From: Craspedostauros australis
Lineage: Eukaryota > Bacillariophyta > Bacillariophyceae > Mastogloiales > Achnanthaceae
NCBI GenBank assembly: GCA_026770025.1
Contig: JAMXDE010000013.1
Span: 310,001 to 374,000 of the forward strand
Length of the DNA stretch: 64,000 nt
Direction: 5' to 3'
Position numbers and translations under genes: made by a program. The notes beneath the pieces were generated by a model. The model had not been told where the DNA came from and made no database searches. It saw only the letters and a list, made by a program, of their open reading frames with translations. Shown one piece after another: positions 21,601 to 34,403 of this stretch (within the stretch, counting starts at the first letter, position 1; each line of letters opens with the position of its first letter).

Positions 21601-22879
21601 AGGCTTGAGTCAAAATCAGAAAAATCGATATCTTCCCCTCGTGCAGGCAAGATACGGAGGTTGGTCATATCAGCAGATGCGATGCCACCATGAAGATCGT
21701 CGTCGTCGTCATAATCATCTTGCTTAGGTGCAACGATGACCTCCGTGTCTTGCACTAGCAACGCACAGAGCGGGTCGACGTGGTTGGACGGCCATGCATC
21801 ATCGGCATCTCGTGGTGTTATGGACACGCCGGTGGTGATGAACTGCGCTGTGGAATACTTGGAGGTGGATATTTGCAGCAGCTGACCTCTTGAAATCAGG
21901 CTGATTTGGCTGAGGAGAGCGCCACCCTCCAAAGCACTTGCGTTCGTCTGCACCAGGTGCCAATCCTTGGCCGTGCGCGGTTCCAGAGTCACCCTCACGG
22001 CATGTGAGAGATTCCGCAGCACACGGATGGACGCAGTTGTTGCCACGGGAGGTCGGAGCGCAGGAAGTAGGCTTCGCGGCATCTCCATGACATCGGTGAC
22101 TGTGTGTGGAAGGGGCAGGTGCGAAGGTGGGTGAGTTGGCGCCACGTGTCTATACGAGTCCCATGCTCGAACATATAATATTACATATCCGAATGCTCGA
22201 AATGCATGTGGCATCGTGTGAACACTGAATGTCCGTACGTCCAGGACATGGTCTGGGATTGCATTGGGCTGAAGATTGTGGATCTCGCAAGAAGGAGAGG
22301 ACCTCAGAAGGAAGGCAGCAGTGTATGTTTTCTCAACATTATGTGTTCTGCGGTAGTGACATTTATCACTGATTCTATCATTGGCCAAGTCCACCATCTC
22401 TGCTGGCAGTAGCTCGGATACGTGCAATTGAATGAATGGATGCAAGCTGCGCTCTGCATATAATACAAATAGCGCGGCAAACAGCAGATCGGCTTCAAAA
22501 ACGTACCCGTTTGGCCCATCCGGTCCGTCCGAGCTGATTGCTGGCATGCGGCTGGTGCATGATCCGAGAGCAACCCCCCATTGAACGAGACATGCAAGAT
22601 CTCGGTCTCGCCACCGTCGACGCGGAGCATCACCGCGATGGGAAGGAACTCTATGCAGTCCACATCCGGGATGCAGGGCGGAAGCTCCCAGTGGCTTGCG
22701 GCACCATGATTCCTGCCGGCAGACGGGCTTGCAGGGCCACTACTGTCGGCTTGCGCTTCTTGCAAGGTGCTCTGAAGCAACTTCGCGATGGTGCTTGGCG
22801 CCAACCGAACGAAGAGGTTGCTGCAGTCATCTCGGATCCTCACTCTGACTTGGATTGTGGGCCCTGACTGCAATGCCAT
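18634..22879 (-). CDS. PEX1: PEX1 peroxisomal AAA ATPase (3 exons)
   Basis: Exons in gene order are 22507-22879, 21338-22099 and 18634-21002, giving 1167 residues. Donors are GTACGT (22506) and GTAAGC (21337); acceptors end at 22100 and 21003; both introns are phase 1 and join one frame. The start has the PEX1 N-terminal double-psi barrel pattern (IRDDCSNLFVRLAPSTIAKLL), and exon 2 carries the block LEPRTAKDWHLVQTNASALE that matches PEX1 rather than NSF or CDC48. Walker A of D1 is GPNGSGKTT near residue 585, with LDDLD as Walker B; D2 has GPPGCGKS near 884, FFDEFD near 942 and GSDHTGVTDRVVNQLLTFLDG, the PEX1-type second region of homology. With PEX6 it pulls the PTS1 receptor PEX5 from the peroxisome membrane. 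All catalytic motifs look intact. Confidence 0.93.
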
Positions 22880-23428
22880 CGCTGGAGAGGCGATTCACGT
22901 GTTGCTCGCGGGCATCGATCTGGCAGATGGATGGATGGATGGATGGATACGTGTACTCGTTGCCGCGCTCTTGCTAATTGATGGCTGGTGCGACGATTTG
23001 GCGGATGGATCTTTTGTGTTGGGATGGTGTCATCTTGAATTTGTGTTGGAGGTTTGCGCAGTTATTTTTAGTGGCCACAACAGCAACGCCGACAGCGGCA
23101 AGACTGCGAACATCTCTTCTCTCGTCACGCCGCATCCGCCACATACTATCTGTTTCGGTCTAGAGAGATGGGGCATCGACGTATTTGGATGGTACAAATG
23201 CTACTACTACTGTATCATCCCGCACTTCGCGCTGTTCCATCAATCACTTGTATTATTCCATACCTACCAGAGCACGTACTCGCACGTTGAACATCGGCTA
23301 GTCGCATCAATGTGTATCGCAGAGCAGCGCCACGGGAGCACCACTCCATATCAACACTGCAATGTCGGAACACTGCAATCATCATTGCCATGGCAGAATG
23401 CTTGACTCGAAGAGAACTTTAGGAAAGA
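22880..23428. other. Intergenic between PEX1 and the nucleotidyltransferase gene
   Basis: Contains a GGAT tandem (22926-22947). No supported gene; it is the 5' flank of PEX1 and the 3' flank of the next gene. Confidence 0.55.
22926..22947. repeat. (GGAT)n microsatellite
   Basis: About five and a half units of GGAT, 50 bp upstream of the PEX1 start. Confidence 0.85.
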
Positions 23429-26400
23429 TCATGCCTCCTCGCGTTCGGTTGCGATCGGCTCACATATCCACTCAATGAGGTCCGATCCAGACATGGTGGT
23501 TAGGTCCTTCTTGTCCTTCCATGAGGTCTTCTTCGTCTGGCCCGACGCGATGTCCGCGATCTTCGAGTACGCCACGGCGAACTCTCTCCGGATGCGATGG
23601 TAGTACCCACCCCGCAGGACGTGTGCAACGTCATAGAACGTCTCGAACGGATCCTCGATCGTTAGTGCGGCGCTGTAGTTGCGCCACCCATCCAGCTCTG
23701 CTTTCACTTCGCGTTCCACGACGCCGCGTGCAGCCGTCGAATGCAGGCTGATCACATGCCTCTTGTAGTCAAATTCGAAAGCGTAGTAACGGAAGAAAGA
23801 TGCCAAGAGAATGGCAAGCGACAGGTCCTGGCCTGGGAACAGCCGCTGCAGATTCTCAATCTCTGCACGCCCGTTCGGGCGGTAGAAGTACGTGTTCACG
23901 ATGATACGCTCCTCGAAGGGATGCTGCAGCATGCTGCGGTGCATCTGCCCCAATTCTCGGTACTCGGTTGCTGGCCGCTCTTCCGGCCATGCGTTATCTA
24001 CCCACTGCAGATTGGGCAGGATGGGAGTGTTCTTCTTCCTGTTTTGGTTCGGCTTGCCATCAGGTCCACCGATGCTGGCATATAGACCGTTGCCAGCGCG
24101 TTTGTGAAACGTCAAAAAGTGCAGCAGCATCAGGATGTAGCCGTAGCTGCTCAGAGTGTGCCGTGCTGGGTTGTTGATGTCTCTGGCCTTGGCCCATTTC
24201 TTCACGATAGAGGCCAGAACGCGCACGACTGGATTGATCTCCGCGTATGTGCGCAGCAGGGAGGTGTTCAAGACAGCAAGCGGGTTGTGGACTGAAAGGT
24301 CACATTCCATTGTTTCCACCTCGCCATCTTCGTCCTTCTTGCCGGATGGTCGTGGGCAATCGAATTTGATCACCGGAATACGCGCAGTCAAGCGTGCTGT
24401 ATCCACATTCTGCATTCCATTCTCCTCCATGATCTTTGCGAGGCTTGCCATGGCGTTCGCACCCGTTGGGTCTTCCTCGGTGCCCAATGATACGTTCGGA
24501 GGCAGCTGCAGGCACATGTCCAGATCAGACTTGGGCGTGCTGTGATTTTGATGGTCAGAGATGGTGTGCGAACCATACATAACCATGACAGCAGATGTTT
24601 TTATTTGTGCAATTGCAGAGATATTGTTGTGGACCAGCGTTGGAGTCGGAGTGCGAGCACGAGCACGAATGTAGCATGAAGAATCGGTAGTTGGGTGAGC
24701 ATTGTACTCTATCATTGTTGGTCTCGCAATCCGCGGATGTTCTGCCGTAATGCACATCGTGCGTCGCAGTACACGCCAACGCAATCAGACCGAAACAGTC
24801 AAGACAACATTCTTGTCGTATTCACCACATACGCGCATGGTGTGACGAATCATGCCGTGCCCAAGCAAATCGCAAGTGCGCTTTCAAACAGTCACTGAAC
24901 TTACCCGAATCCGTTTGCAGCAGATCCAAAGACCACGACTCTGCAGTTGGAAGGGAAACCATTGCAAGTTTGCACGAACTTCTCCAGCCGCAGTCGGATT
25001 GCCTCGCGTTCACGGTTCACGCTCTCCGCGTCGGCATGCGTTTCTTGAAACATCTGACCCATCGCGGCGGATAGATGATTGAACGTGTTGACAGCGCGTG
25101 GATTCATTTGGCCTCGCTCGTTGACAGTCTTGCTGGTGTACAGAACGTTCTCCAAACGATGCGTGTTGGGCACGAAGCCCAGCGTGCGGATTTGCATCCG
25201 CGATCTGGCTTCAACGCACATTCGAATGCGTTCAGGTGTGATGTTGTTTCCGAACTCTTGCAGCGGTTCGTACCACATCTTGCCTCGGTTGTCTGTCAGC
25301 GTGGCAAATTCCTCGCACAGTGGACACCATAGCTGGTACTCAAGGCTCATCTTGCTGACGAGGTCAGGTCGGAGCATAATGGAGATGGAGGCGTTCGTGA
25401 CGACCGCCTTGAGGATGGACGCGAACGCCAGCTGGGAATCTCTCCATTTTCGCTCACAGGATGCTCGTCCGCTCATGAGGGCCTTCATTTTGTCGCGGTA
25501 GGTTTGCATCAATGGACTTGGCTCCTTGCGCTCATCAGGATCTTTGTGAGCATCGCTTGTGCACGCTTTGTTGGTCGCTGCATGTTCTTTTTCTTCCTCC
25601 ACCTCGTCCTCCACCTCCTTCGCGATCTTCGCCTTGAGCTCTTCGACGGTCTCTTCCAGCTTTTCGAGTTTGATCGACGTCTTGAGATGCTCTGATGCGC
25701 ACGTGTCAACTACCTTCCTGGATTCGCAGACGCATCCCCAGATGGCCCGTCCGGCGCCTTCGAGGTGGTACGGCACTCTGTTGCGCCCCCCTCCACGTTG
25801 AATGTTGTTGCTGAGCCTGAACTGATCCAGTACGATCGAAAGCGAGTTTAGGGAAGACAGGCTGGTTGGGTTCAGCTTTTTGGACTTGAAGTTTGACAAG
25901 ATGAAGCGGAGGGAGGATTCAAAGTCATCTTCTGTAATGCGAACGTTGAGGTTCGGACCAGTGGCGAGGGTGTAGATTGGTTCGTCCTGCCAGTACAGAC
26001 GGAAGACGACATGGCCAGGGGTTCGCGGAGAATGGAAAGGCACTGTTCCCACGACCTTGTCATCGTGTACCTGAAACGGGAAGTCCTTGCGTGAGTCACC
26101 GCTCGAAGACAGTACCTCCTTGGTCACGATGGACGCCTGCGTGCCGTTCTCGGTGCAACCCCGCCGATACAATCCTACCGACAGATGTTGAAGAGCATCG
26201 CGGAGAGTGTTGACGTTCCGATTGCCCTTCGACCGTTCTCGGAGGTAGGAGAGCGGGAGCATCCATTTCGCTGTGAGTTCTTGTCGTGGTCGCAGATCCA
26301 CAACCGTGTTCGCTGTGGAAGCCGGGACACCATTTGCCAAAATTCGGCCCGGTTGTTGTTCCAAGTGGGTCCAAAGCCTTTTCGGTTGGTACTCTTTCCT

Positions 26401-28834
26401 CGTTGTGGTTGGAACCTTGACGGTATCGCCAGTTCCAGGAGTTGCAGACCTTGGTTTGACATCTGGTGTCATGGGTGCAGGTTCTGCTTGCCTCCCGGGC
26501 GTCCCCGCGGTGTTAGGATGAGGATGTGCAGGCGTGGGTAGATTTGTATGATGCCCGTCACCTCCTGTTGCTGTTCTTGCTGTTGCTGGAGTTGGCATGG
26601 CCACCATGGGTGATGCTTTCGGTGGTGTCGATCCCGCTGCGATCGAGGTGCCTGGTGCAGCGGAAGATATTGGGATTTGGACAGACGAAGGTACGAAGTT
26701 CATGTTAGAACCAGGCGGCGCTGGAGACTGCCCCAGCATCGAGGAGAGCGCAGAGGTCATAGTCGGATGCGGCTTCCCCCAAGCCCCACCTGACGAAAAG
26801 GAACCGAGAGAGTCGAAGCTGTTTGTGCGCGATCTCGTGGAACCGCGCGCGGTGCCTGGGATTGGTGAATGGTGACTGTTGCTGCTGTTGTTGCCGATGG
26901 GCAACCCATGAACGGGAGGGGTACTTGGAATGAGCTGAGAGAATATGTCATCGTTACCTGCCGCCATGGGCGTACCAATGGGACGATGATGATGCTGCTG
27001 CTGTTGTTGCTGATGCCCCATCATTGATCTTGGTGGCGTAACTGGTAACTGGGATTGATGCACAGGCACATTGATGTGCAAAAGCGGAGATGGCGTTGGT
27101 CCATGATGATGGAAATGCTGCTGTTGTTGATGTTGCTGCTGTTGGAACAAGGGATGTCCGGGTGGCGGTGATGGTGTCGGCATGTTCGATAGGTGTTGTT
27201 GATTTGATAGCAATGTCTGTGGCAATACATTATTTGGAATGTGATTGGGATGCTGTTGTTGCGGCTGCTGCTGAAGATGATGCCGGTTCATCTGATTGGA
27301 TATCATGGCACTCCTCATCGGACTCGCACTCATCGGGCCAGTATTTGCAGATCTGGTCATTGCGATGAGCGGGTCAGTTGACTCGGACAGCAGGGCCGCC
27401 ATGTTATGTTCGATCAGATTCATTTGTGACGTGGATGGTGCAGCCGCAGGTAGAGATGCAGCAGTGGCAGAATCATTTGATGGGGATGGTGCATTGACAG
27501 AGAATTGATGCTGGCCCGGGACGTTGGGCAAGATCGGAAGCTGTTGGATGTTGCTGGGGGTTGTGTGAAAGCCTGGCGCATTGGATTGGAATGGATTGCT
27601 GGAAAGACCTGGAAGCTGAATGTGTCTGCTGGCGGCCTTGCCGTTGTGCTGCTCGCTGCTCCTGTTGATACTGATGGCGTCATTGCTGTGGTTGTTCATA
27701 CCCTGAGGCGCAAGAGTGTGCATGGGAGATGAGGATGGCAGTGTCAAATGTTGCAGAAGTGGTGACGGATTGGCCGTCGCTGTGGCTGAAGCTGCAGCCG
27801 CAATCGGCATCCGAGTCTGGCTTGGTTGGTTTGCGCTGCGTTGGCTGTGTATTGTTGCTCGTCCCTTGGCAGTAGCCCCGATCGGTGCTTGCGATTGCGT
27901 CGGCGAGGATGCAGCCGCTGCCGCTGCCGATGGCGTCGAAGGCACCCGCGCTTTCTGCTGCTGTTGTGGTTGTTGTTGTGTTGCGAGGAAGGTCCTCGCG
28001 GACTGCAAGAAGGCTTTCTGATTGTTATTGGACTGGTACGTTGCGTGGATTTGCAATGCTTGGTTATTGTCACTTTTGAGATGGGGCATGAATGCAATCA
28101 AGACCTCCTGAGACGCGTCCGTGAGAAGGCGATCGTGTATGTATGCATGCATGCATGCATGTTGGATACGTGTGTGTGAGTGTGTGTGTGTGAGCAGGGA
28201 ATGGATTGATGATTCGAACCGTATGAACAATATAATGCTGTTGATTGTGGATGCCAGTGGTTCACGCAATGTGATACAATGTGATGCAATTTGATAGTGG
28301 TATGTTCAATACTCAGCGGCACAATGTGATGCTTTGCATGGTCCACAGCGAAAGATTGAGACACATCCCAATGCCCACTGTCATTCGGTAACGTACCTCG
28401 TCGCGCATTGCTGGCATGTTATGAGCCGGCGATGACTGCTTTGTGGCTGATGTTGCAGCTTGTATCATGCCGGAAGAAGACTTGTTGTTGCTGCTGCTGT
28501 TGTTCCCACTGTTGTTGTGCTTGTGGCTGCTAGGGATGGACTTTGTTGATGCGCCGGCATTGGAGGTAGTGTGGTCGGTACCATTCGAGCTGCCCCGATG
28601 GCAACTGCTGTTGTTGCTGTTGGCGATGACTTCATTCGATTTGTGAGCGGCATGGCCAGCTGGCGCTCGATCCTTGCCTTTGCCACCGCCAGCATTGTTT
28701 CCATTGCGATTGCGATTGCCCCCTCTGCGCCCTCCTCTGCCACGGCCACCTCCACGACCTCGATTGTTACCACCTCTGCCGCCCTTGCGATTGCCATTGC
28801 TGCCACTGCCTCCTGAGCCGCTGTTGGAAGACAT
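23429..28834 (-). CDS. Non-canonical poly(A)/poly(U) polymerase (Cid1/GLD-2/TUT type) with RGG and Q-rich N-terminus (3 exons)
   Basis: Exons in gene order are 28397-28834, 24905-28107 and 23429-24539; 1583 residues. The first intron is phase 0 (GTACGT), the second phase 2 (GTAAGT); both frames join exactly. Exon 1 starts with Gly, Arg and Asn-rich RGG repeats. The long exon 2 is Gln, His, Pro and Ser-rich for about 550 residues and then becomes folded. The nucleotidyltransferase core is split by intron 2: VVVFGSAANGFG (residues 1203-1214) is in exon 2, SDLD (1218-1221) is in exon 3, and the third Asp is D1274 in VIKFD. A PAP-associated domain follows (SYGYILMLLHFLTF, SFFRYYAFEFDYKRH). These enzymes add A or U tails to RNA. 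The nucleotide used cannot be told. The split catalytic motif is unremarkable if spliced as drawn. Confidence 0.85.
28144..28192. repeat. (GCAT)n and (GT)n microsatellites in intron 1
   Basis: Tandem GCAT at about 28144-28160 and GT-rich sequence at 28170-28192, both inside intron 1 of the nucleotidyltransferase gene. Confidence 0.85.
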
Positions 28835-29050
28835 GACGGCAATGATGTGCTTCCAGTTGTCTGACGGGCTCTTCTAATGCCCTGCTTACTTAGTGCCTTG
28901 TTGCTGATTTGTTGCTGATTTGTGGCTGGCTCGTTGTTCTATTGTTTGTGATGACCCACCCTCTCTGGGAAAAGGCCAAACGGCGATCCCTGACCTGAAT
29001 CTACTTGTTTGGCTGGTCGACTTTGTTCCCACAACTGATTCAGTCATGTA

Positions 29051-29087
29051 CTCTCACACACACACACACTCTCACTCTCACTCTCTC
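29051..29087. repeat. CA/CTCA microsatellite
   Basis: ACACAC run followed by CTCA tandem units, non-coding. Confidence 0.85.
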
Positions 29088-29486
29088 GTCAGTGGGCTTG
29101 TCCCACAATGAGTCTGGTATGTACTATTGTGCAATAGTATGGTACAATACCTGCATGAAGTGGAGTGCCAATGCCGTCCAATGTTGTGCTGTAGCACGAG
29201 CTACCAGTCCGATACGAGCTGCAACCTACGAGCTGTAACCTACGAACTGTAACCAACGGCTTGCTACCAACCAAATCGCGAACCGGCCGTCGATGACTCC
29301 AGGATTCCCGCCGATGCCAATGTGGATCTCTCCGCTCTGGCGTGATTCTCGGTGCCCCTCCTCTTGGCCGTTGTTCTCTGCTCTTCTGCCTCCTAAGATC
29401 TGCTGCTCGTAGCTCGTTGGTTGCGGATTGTCACAATCTCTGTCTTCTAAAGATGAATTGCTTTTGTGCAACGATGTCTCTCCGTA

Positions 29487-29506
29487 TCTCTCTCTCTCTC
29501 TCTCTA
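29487..29506. repeat. (CT)n microsatellite
   Basis: About ten CT units, non-coding. Confidence 0.85.
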
Positions 29507-30374
29507 TCCTTGTCGAAGCTGTTGCCTTGCTTTTCAGTTTTCCAATGAGTTTGCACCACAACAGAGTGAACCAATTCGTCGGCGGCAAACACCCGCACAA
29601 ACAACAACTTCACAACACAGAGGCACAATGACGGAGTCATTTCTTTCCTCGGTTTTTGATGTCCCAGGACGACAAACAAAACGCCAACAACGACCAAAAC
29701 ACGCGCAGAGCGCCTCGACGCGTTCTTGTTGGTCGACATGTTTTTGGTTTGCTGGCCAATCGTCAATTCAACGCCTTCTCGCTTTTTTAGCTTTGGGAAA
29801 AGCACTGTGAGCGAAATAGATAGCTGCAGATGAAGTCCGCTTAATCAACAAGAAGGACAGAATGACCACTTGGACCATGAGGAGTTTCACGATCAAATCG
29901 CATTCTAGACGATCAAACCAAGACGCGCAGCGAAATCTGTGGCGGCATGTGCAGAGTGCACCACACGCGTACATGCACGAGCTGCCAGTAAACACAAGAT
30001 TATACAAAGTATAATATTACATGTTAGAATCCTCTAGAGTCGTGAATAATATGGCTCATGTGTTATGATATTGTATGATACGTGTTACAAAATATAATAT
30101 AATACAATCATGATGTGTGCTGAAAAGGGATGGAAAATTCGGTTTGGGGGAGTCGTTGCCGATGATTGTGTGGAAATGTATAGGGATGAAATACAGAGGA
30201 ATACATATATGTCGTAATAGAGCATGAGCAGAGTAACGCAACAGAGTACTCTGCTCGACTCAAATCTGGAGTACCACAAGTACTCGTGCACTTCCTCCAG
30301 GTGCATGTTGTGAGGAAAATTGGTGTCATGCTCACGCCGATCTGAAATGCGCAAAATTGGACGCTGGAGTGGGT

Positions 30375-31174
30375 TCAAGCGGATCGCGCTGTCACGGATG
30401 ACGACGCCTTGTGTCCGGAGCTGCCGCTTTTGCCTGGAAGGATCTTCCGCAGCGTCTTACCAGCTGCATTCATGGCGAGGTTCACCCTGTCCCATTTCAC
30501 ATTCTTGATGGATGCTTCCCGTTCCTTCTTGATCTTTTCGCATTGCAAGGCCGATTGGTCGATCTCGTTCTGCGAGTATCCCAGTGCGAGCAGCCTGTGC
30601 GGATGTTTAAATGCAGAGTGGCCAGTTCAGAGAGATCGAGCGGGGATGGTGGAGGTGAGGTGCGCGAGTAGTGTAGCGAAGTGCAGTGGCGGAGACAGCG
30701 GTACGGGAATGGTGAGTGAGGATTGGCGCAGCGATTATCAGATGATCGTGCTCCAGGCTATTCTGGCATGTTGCGCAATGCATTGCCCTCCGTTCCGTTC
30801 TGTTCCTTTCCGATCCATTCTGTTGTCTGCAACACAAGCACACATCATCGTGAGATGCTCACAGTGCCAAGATGAGTACGAGTAATCTGCCAAAGATTCT
30901 GCACTTACAGCTTGGTCCTCTGTGTCGGAGAAAGGCTGAGGTCTGTGCGTTCACCCTTCTCGAAGACTTCGAAATAGTCAATCTCGAACTTCGCCCTTGT
31001 ATGGGATTCCCAACCGATCGTCACCGGAGCACCGCTCTTGACTGCGGGATTGTCGCCCAGCTGGTATGGGAATTCGATGATCTCCACCTTGTCGAAACAC
31101 ACCTGCTTTCCTGCAGAGTTGGTGGATCTCAGGCTCTTTGGTGACTCTGGTGGCGACTCTTGTGGTGGCCTCAT
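30375..31174 (-). CDS. Small ILGDNP-motif protein of the diatom-associated type (2 exons)
   Basis: Exons 30909-31174 and 30375-30594 give 161 residues from ATG 31174; the frame is open upstream to 31423 but only from a TTG codon. Donor GTAAGT at 30908, acceptor CACAG ending 30595, phase 2 on both sides. Exon 1 has VCFDKVEIIEFPYQLGDNPAVKSGAPVTIGWE, which follows the pattern V.F..VE...YP..LGDNP...SGPP..I.W recurrent in small diatom proteins of unknown function. Exon 2 encodes a basic helical tail (GYSQNEIDQSALQCEKIKKERE, NVKWDRVNLAMN). I recall the motif from stramenopile annotations; no function is established for it. Confidence in the gene is good because splicing joins two coding-like segments; the function is unknown. 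Confidence 0.75.
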
Positions 31175-33719
31175 CGTGGCAGTGTCAGCGATCGTTGTCG
31201 AAGATGATGAAAGTCGCAGGGCTTGCTTGACCTCCGTTGCTCTACCAATGTATGGATGCTCCACTCTTCCTCGTGCAAGATTGTATGGAATGCGCCGTGT
31301 ACCAAGGAAAGAGATGGTCTGCTGTCGATGTTCAAACTCCTCGTACGAGTATGATGGTGCCCTGTGCGTACTCTTCGAGCTGTGGTATTTGCAGAGACCC
31401 TTTGGTGTGCTTCTGTTCAGCAAACGAAACAGTCGTCCTCAAGATTTGTGTTTGTGGACTCTGGATGGACGCCTGCACCCAAAGCAGAGGAGCTGAATTC
31501 AAGAAGACAGGTCACAACTTTCTCGTCTGTTTCCGTGTGCTGTGGTCACTCTCGCTAGTTGTGTGGTACGATACAGGCCGCGTTTCTTTGTCTCTCCTCT
31601 TTTGTGTCTGGAGTGCTGTGGCTATCCGGAGAAGGTGTGCGGAAGCACACGAGTGCTGGAGCACAACGACATCCAACAGACCGTTCGCGTCGCCTTACAT
31701 TGGACGCGCAGAGGCTGCGACTTTGCGGTTGAAGCTGGGAACAACCAGGACAAAGCGAAGAATTCGCCCCGCGCAAACAAAGAACACGCACAACGCAATC
31801 CACCGTGCGCGGAGAGGGTACAGCAAACCGCAACACAGACGAGAGCATCACGACACGGCACCAATTCACGGTATTGAAAGAATTGAGGCGCGGAAAAGGT
31901 TGTGGAAAGATGTATCCGAGCGTGGAACGGTAACGCAAATACCAACTTCCAGACAACCACAGGGAAGGCGCCAACTTCGCGAATGCCTCCAGTACAACAA
32001 CAAATAAGCGCCGCCGCGAAACTGCCCAACACAATTGGAGAACTCGGTCACGCGAAACGTCCCAATTGTTGTCTCAACGTGCATAATTGTTGACTTCCAC
32101 GTCATCATCGTCGCCGACGGATCGCGCTTCACGGCGACCCGCGATAAAGATAGTCACAAAAAGAGGCGTTCTGCACCAAGAATGGAGGCGCGTGACCACA
32201 AAACGGCGCATCTCAAGACACGCGACCGTCTCAAACTTGGAAGCGCACACGCAGGGTTGATTGAACGGACATCTCCAACAACGGAGCTTCGCTTCAATGG
32301 TGTCGTCGCACGTTCGGTGCGAAGGTCGTATTAGGATTGAGCATCGAGCAGTCATCGATTGGGATGGAGTGTTTGCACAGTACGTAGGACATCAAGATGG
32401 AGAGGATGGAGAGAAAGCGGAAAGTGTGGTTTCACGGCTCATAGACTCCATCGTCGTCGTACCATACGGCTACTAAAACCAGTTCGGTTCTGGGCACAAG
32501 CGATTGGATTGTCGACACTCCTCTTGCTCCTGCTTATCCTGCCATACGGCCTGGTGAGAGACGAAACAACCAAGGTTCGGCGAGAGAGACAGAAGTTTGC
32601 AGAAGTCTTCCCACAGCCGGTCTGATGCACAAGTAGTCCATGAGAAACAGGGTCTTCAGTGATAATGTTGGCGACGATGACGATGATGATGATAATGATG
32701 GACTGTTTGTGTGCGACTCGATGTTCGGGATTTCAAGCACGACCAGAGAGCACCGTTGTCGGCATCACCACAACAACCCACCATCCAACTATGACCGCCG
32801 CCAGCCGTCTTCCGACATTGCATCAGCGCCAAGACTTCGGCAGGTCAGGCACGAAATTGATTGCAAGGATGGCGTTGCCAAGAGAGAGCGCATCATACTC
32901 GTACGTGTATTCTGGTACAACACCTACCAAACAAGAGGCGACAACTCTGATCCACCACGATTCATGTATCATGTACAATGATACATAGCACGAGTAGTTC
33001 TCAAAGGCTTTCCTCTCTTGATCAGCATGATCGAAGGTCAACGCGAGCCGACGAGTGCAAATCAGCAACAATTTTCATCCTTGCTCCTAGTCGTATATGC
33101 TGTAGCTCGCGTAACAGGTCGCAGCAAACGCCATTGTTAGTTCCCATTCAGCGCATGGCATTGCCTCGCCAAGCGTGTTAGGGCAGAGTGCCATACTCCA
33201 CCCACAATATGTATGGCTGCATCATTTCCATCAGGCTGGTTTGGCGTTTCCGCGTACAGCAGCGTACGTATTAGCACAAGTAGGTCGGAGCAACCGTTTC
33301 TGCTCTCTGGAAATCTCTTCATTCGAGGAATACAGGCTCCATGAGAGATTGTTTCCGGATGTCTGTGTCTTCAACCATCTCCAACGTTCACACTTTCGAA
33401 TGCTCTGCTCTAATCCGGGGGACGAGGAATTGTCAACGTACTGATGGGTAACTTCCTTGGCGCATGGACACGTGCCTACACAAAGGCGGGCTACCTTCTA
33501 TCGCATAGTATATTGTTGTTCCCGCAGGATTCGATAGTGTCAGATTGAATCACGTTCTTGTTCTCCGCGTTCATGTGAAAGTAGTCTCTGCGCATGTCAC
33601 ATGAGACATAATCGGCGTGAAGCAAATCTCAACAACCACAATTTCTCCAGAAAAACAAAAACGAAAACAACACAAGATCAGAAAGCAGATAACGAAAACC
33701 CGTGATGTTGTTGGTTATG
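31175..33719. other. Intergenic left of the DNA transposon
   Basis: This 2.5-kb region holds the upstream flank of the ILGDNP-motif gene. I see no gene. Simple sequence is limited to a GAT/GATGAC run near 32676-32701. Plus-strand frames such as 31237-32007 read as random-like composition. Confidence 0.55.
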
Positions 33720-33723
33720 GTAA

Positions 33724-33890
33724 GAGCCCCCCGAGTGAGTCGACCACTCGTTTGAAACGGACCTCCAGAAATTTTCTCTCCTACATACTAACCAAGCACA
33801 TATTCGTAATCCTTGTAGGTCTAATACAAATAATTAACCATTACATTTTTGAATCAGATCCTACTTTAAGTTTTATGGACCGATGGATAT
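33724..33890 (+). repeat. Left terminal inverted repeat
   Basis: Read inward it matches the right arm: 37 identical bases, then interspersed identities, with identical blocks at 33792-33814 and around 33868-33880. Confidence 0.85.
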
Positions 33891-34403
33891 GCGCAATTTT
33901 CGATCTCTTTCGTGTTTCGGCCTCTTGCCTACGACTACATCGATCCAATTTAACCCTTTGCTGTTCTTTGTTTCAGCGACTGTGTTCCGATTTTGAATTG
34001 TTTAGTCTCTTTTTCAGGTGTTCGGATGAGACCATCCAACAGTCCATCCACGATAGCAATAGTTGTAGAATATTGGGGGAAGCGGCGCATGCGTGTTTAC
34101 GTTAATTACACAATGTGCTTGTCCAATCCGTCATCGACGTCACGAAATTGGATACTTCGTCATGAAACACCAATGATATCACGATGCGCAACATCATCAG
34201 GTCTGCTTCGTCGTGGCGAAGTGGTTGAGTGGGGTTGGTACTCCTCGAGTGTTTTGTGTCGTGGTCTTTTTGGACAGTCGGTACAATTGGAGGTAAATCT
34301 CCACATCCCCCAACATGTGAGGCCAGTTGAGAGTGGCAAACTCGACACACCAAGATGAAAATGGAGCCACACCAAAAAAATACCACAATGGCCGTCGAAC
34401 GGC

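Larger units (their letters stand above)
28835..30374. other. Intergenic, no supported gene
   Basis: The 5' flank of the nucleotidyltransferase gene and the 3' flank of the ILGDNP-motif gene. It holds CA/CT-rich simple repeats (29051-29087), a (CT)n run (29487-29506) and an AT-rich tract with TATAATATTACAT near 30010. Several short open frames have no domains. Confidence 0.55.

Noticed and set aside
28190-28225. tRNA-like B box (GGTTCGAATCATC) on the minus strand
   Set aside because: The flanking bases cannot form the T arm stem, and no A box or cloverleaf is seen.
31237-32007. Plus-strand 256-codon frame
   Set aside because: Overlaps the 5' flank of the ILGDNP gene; reads as random.
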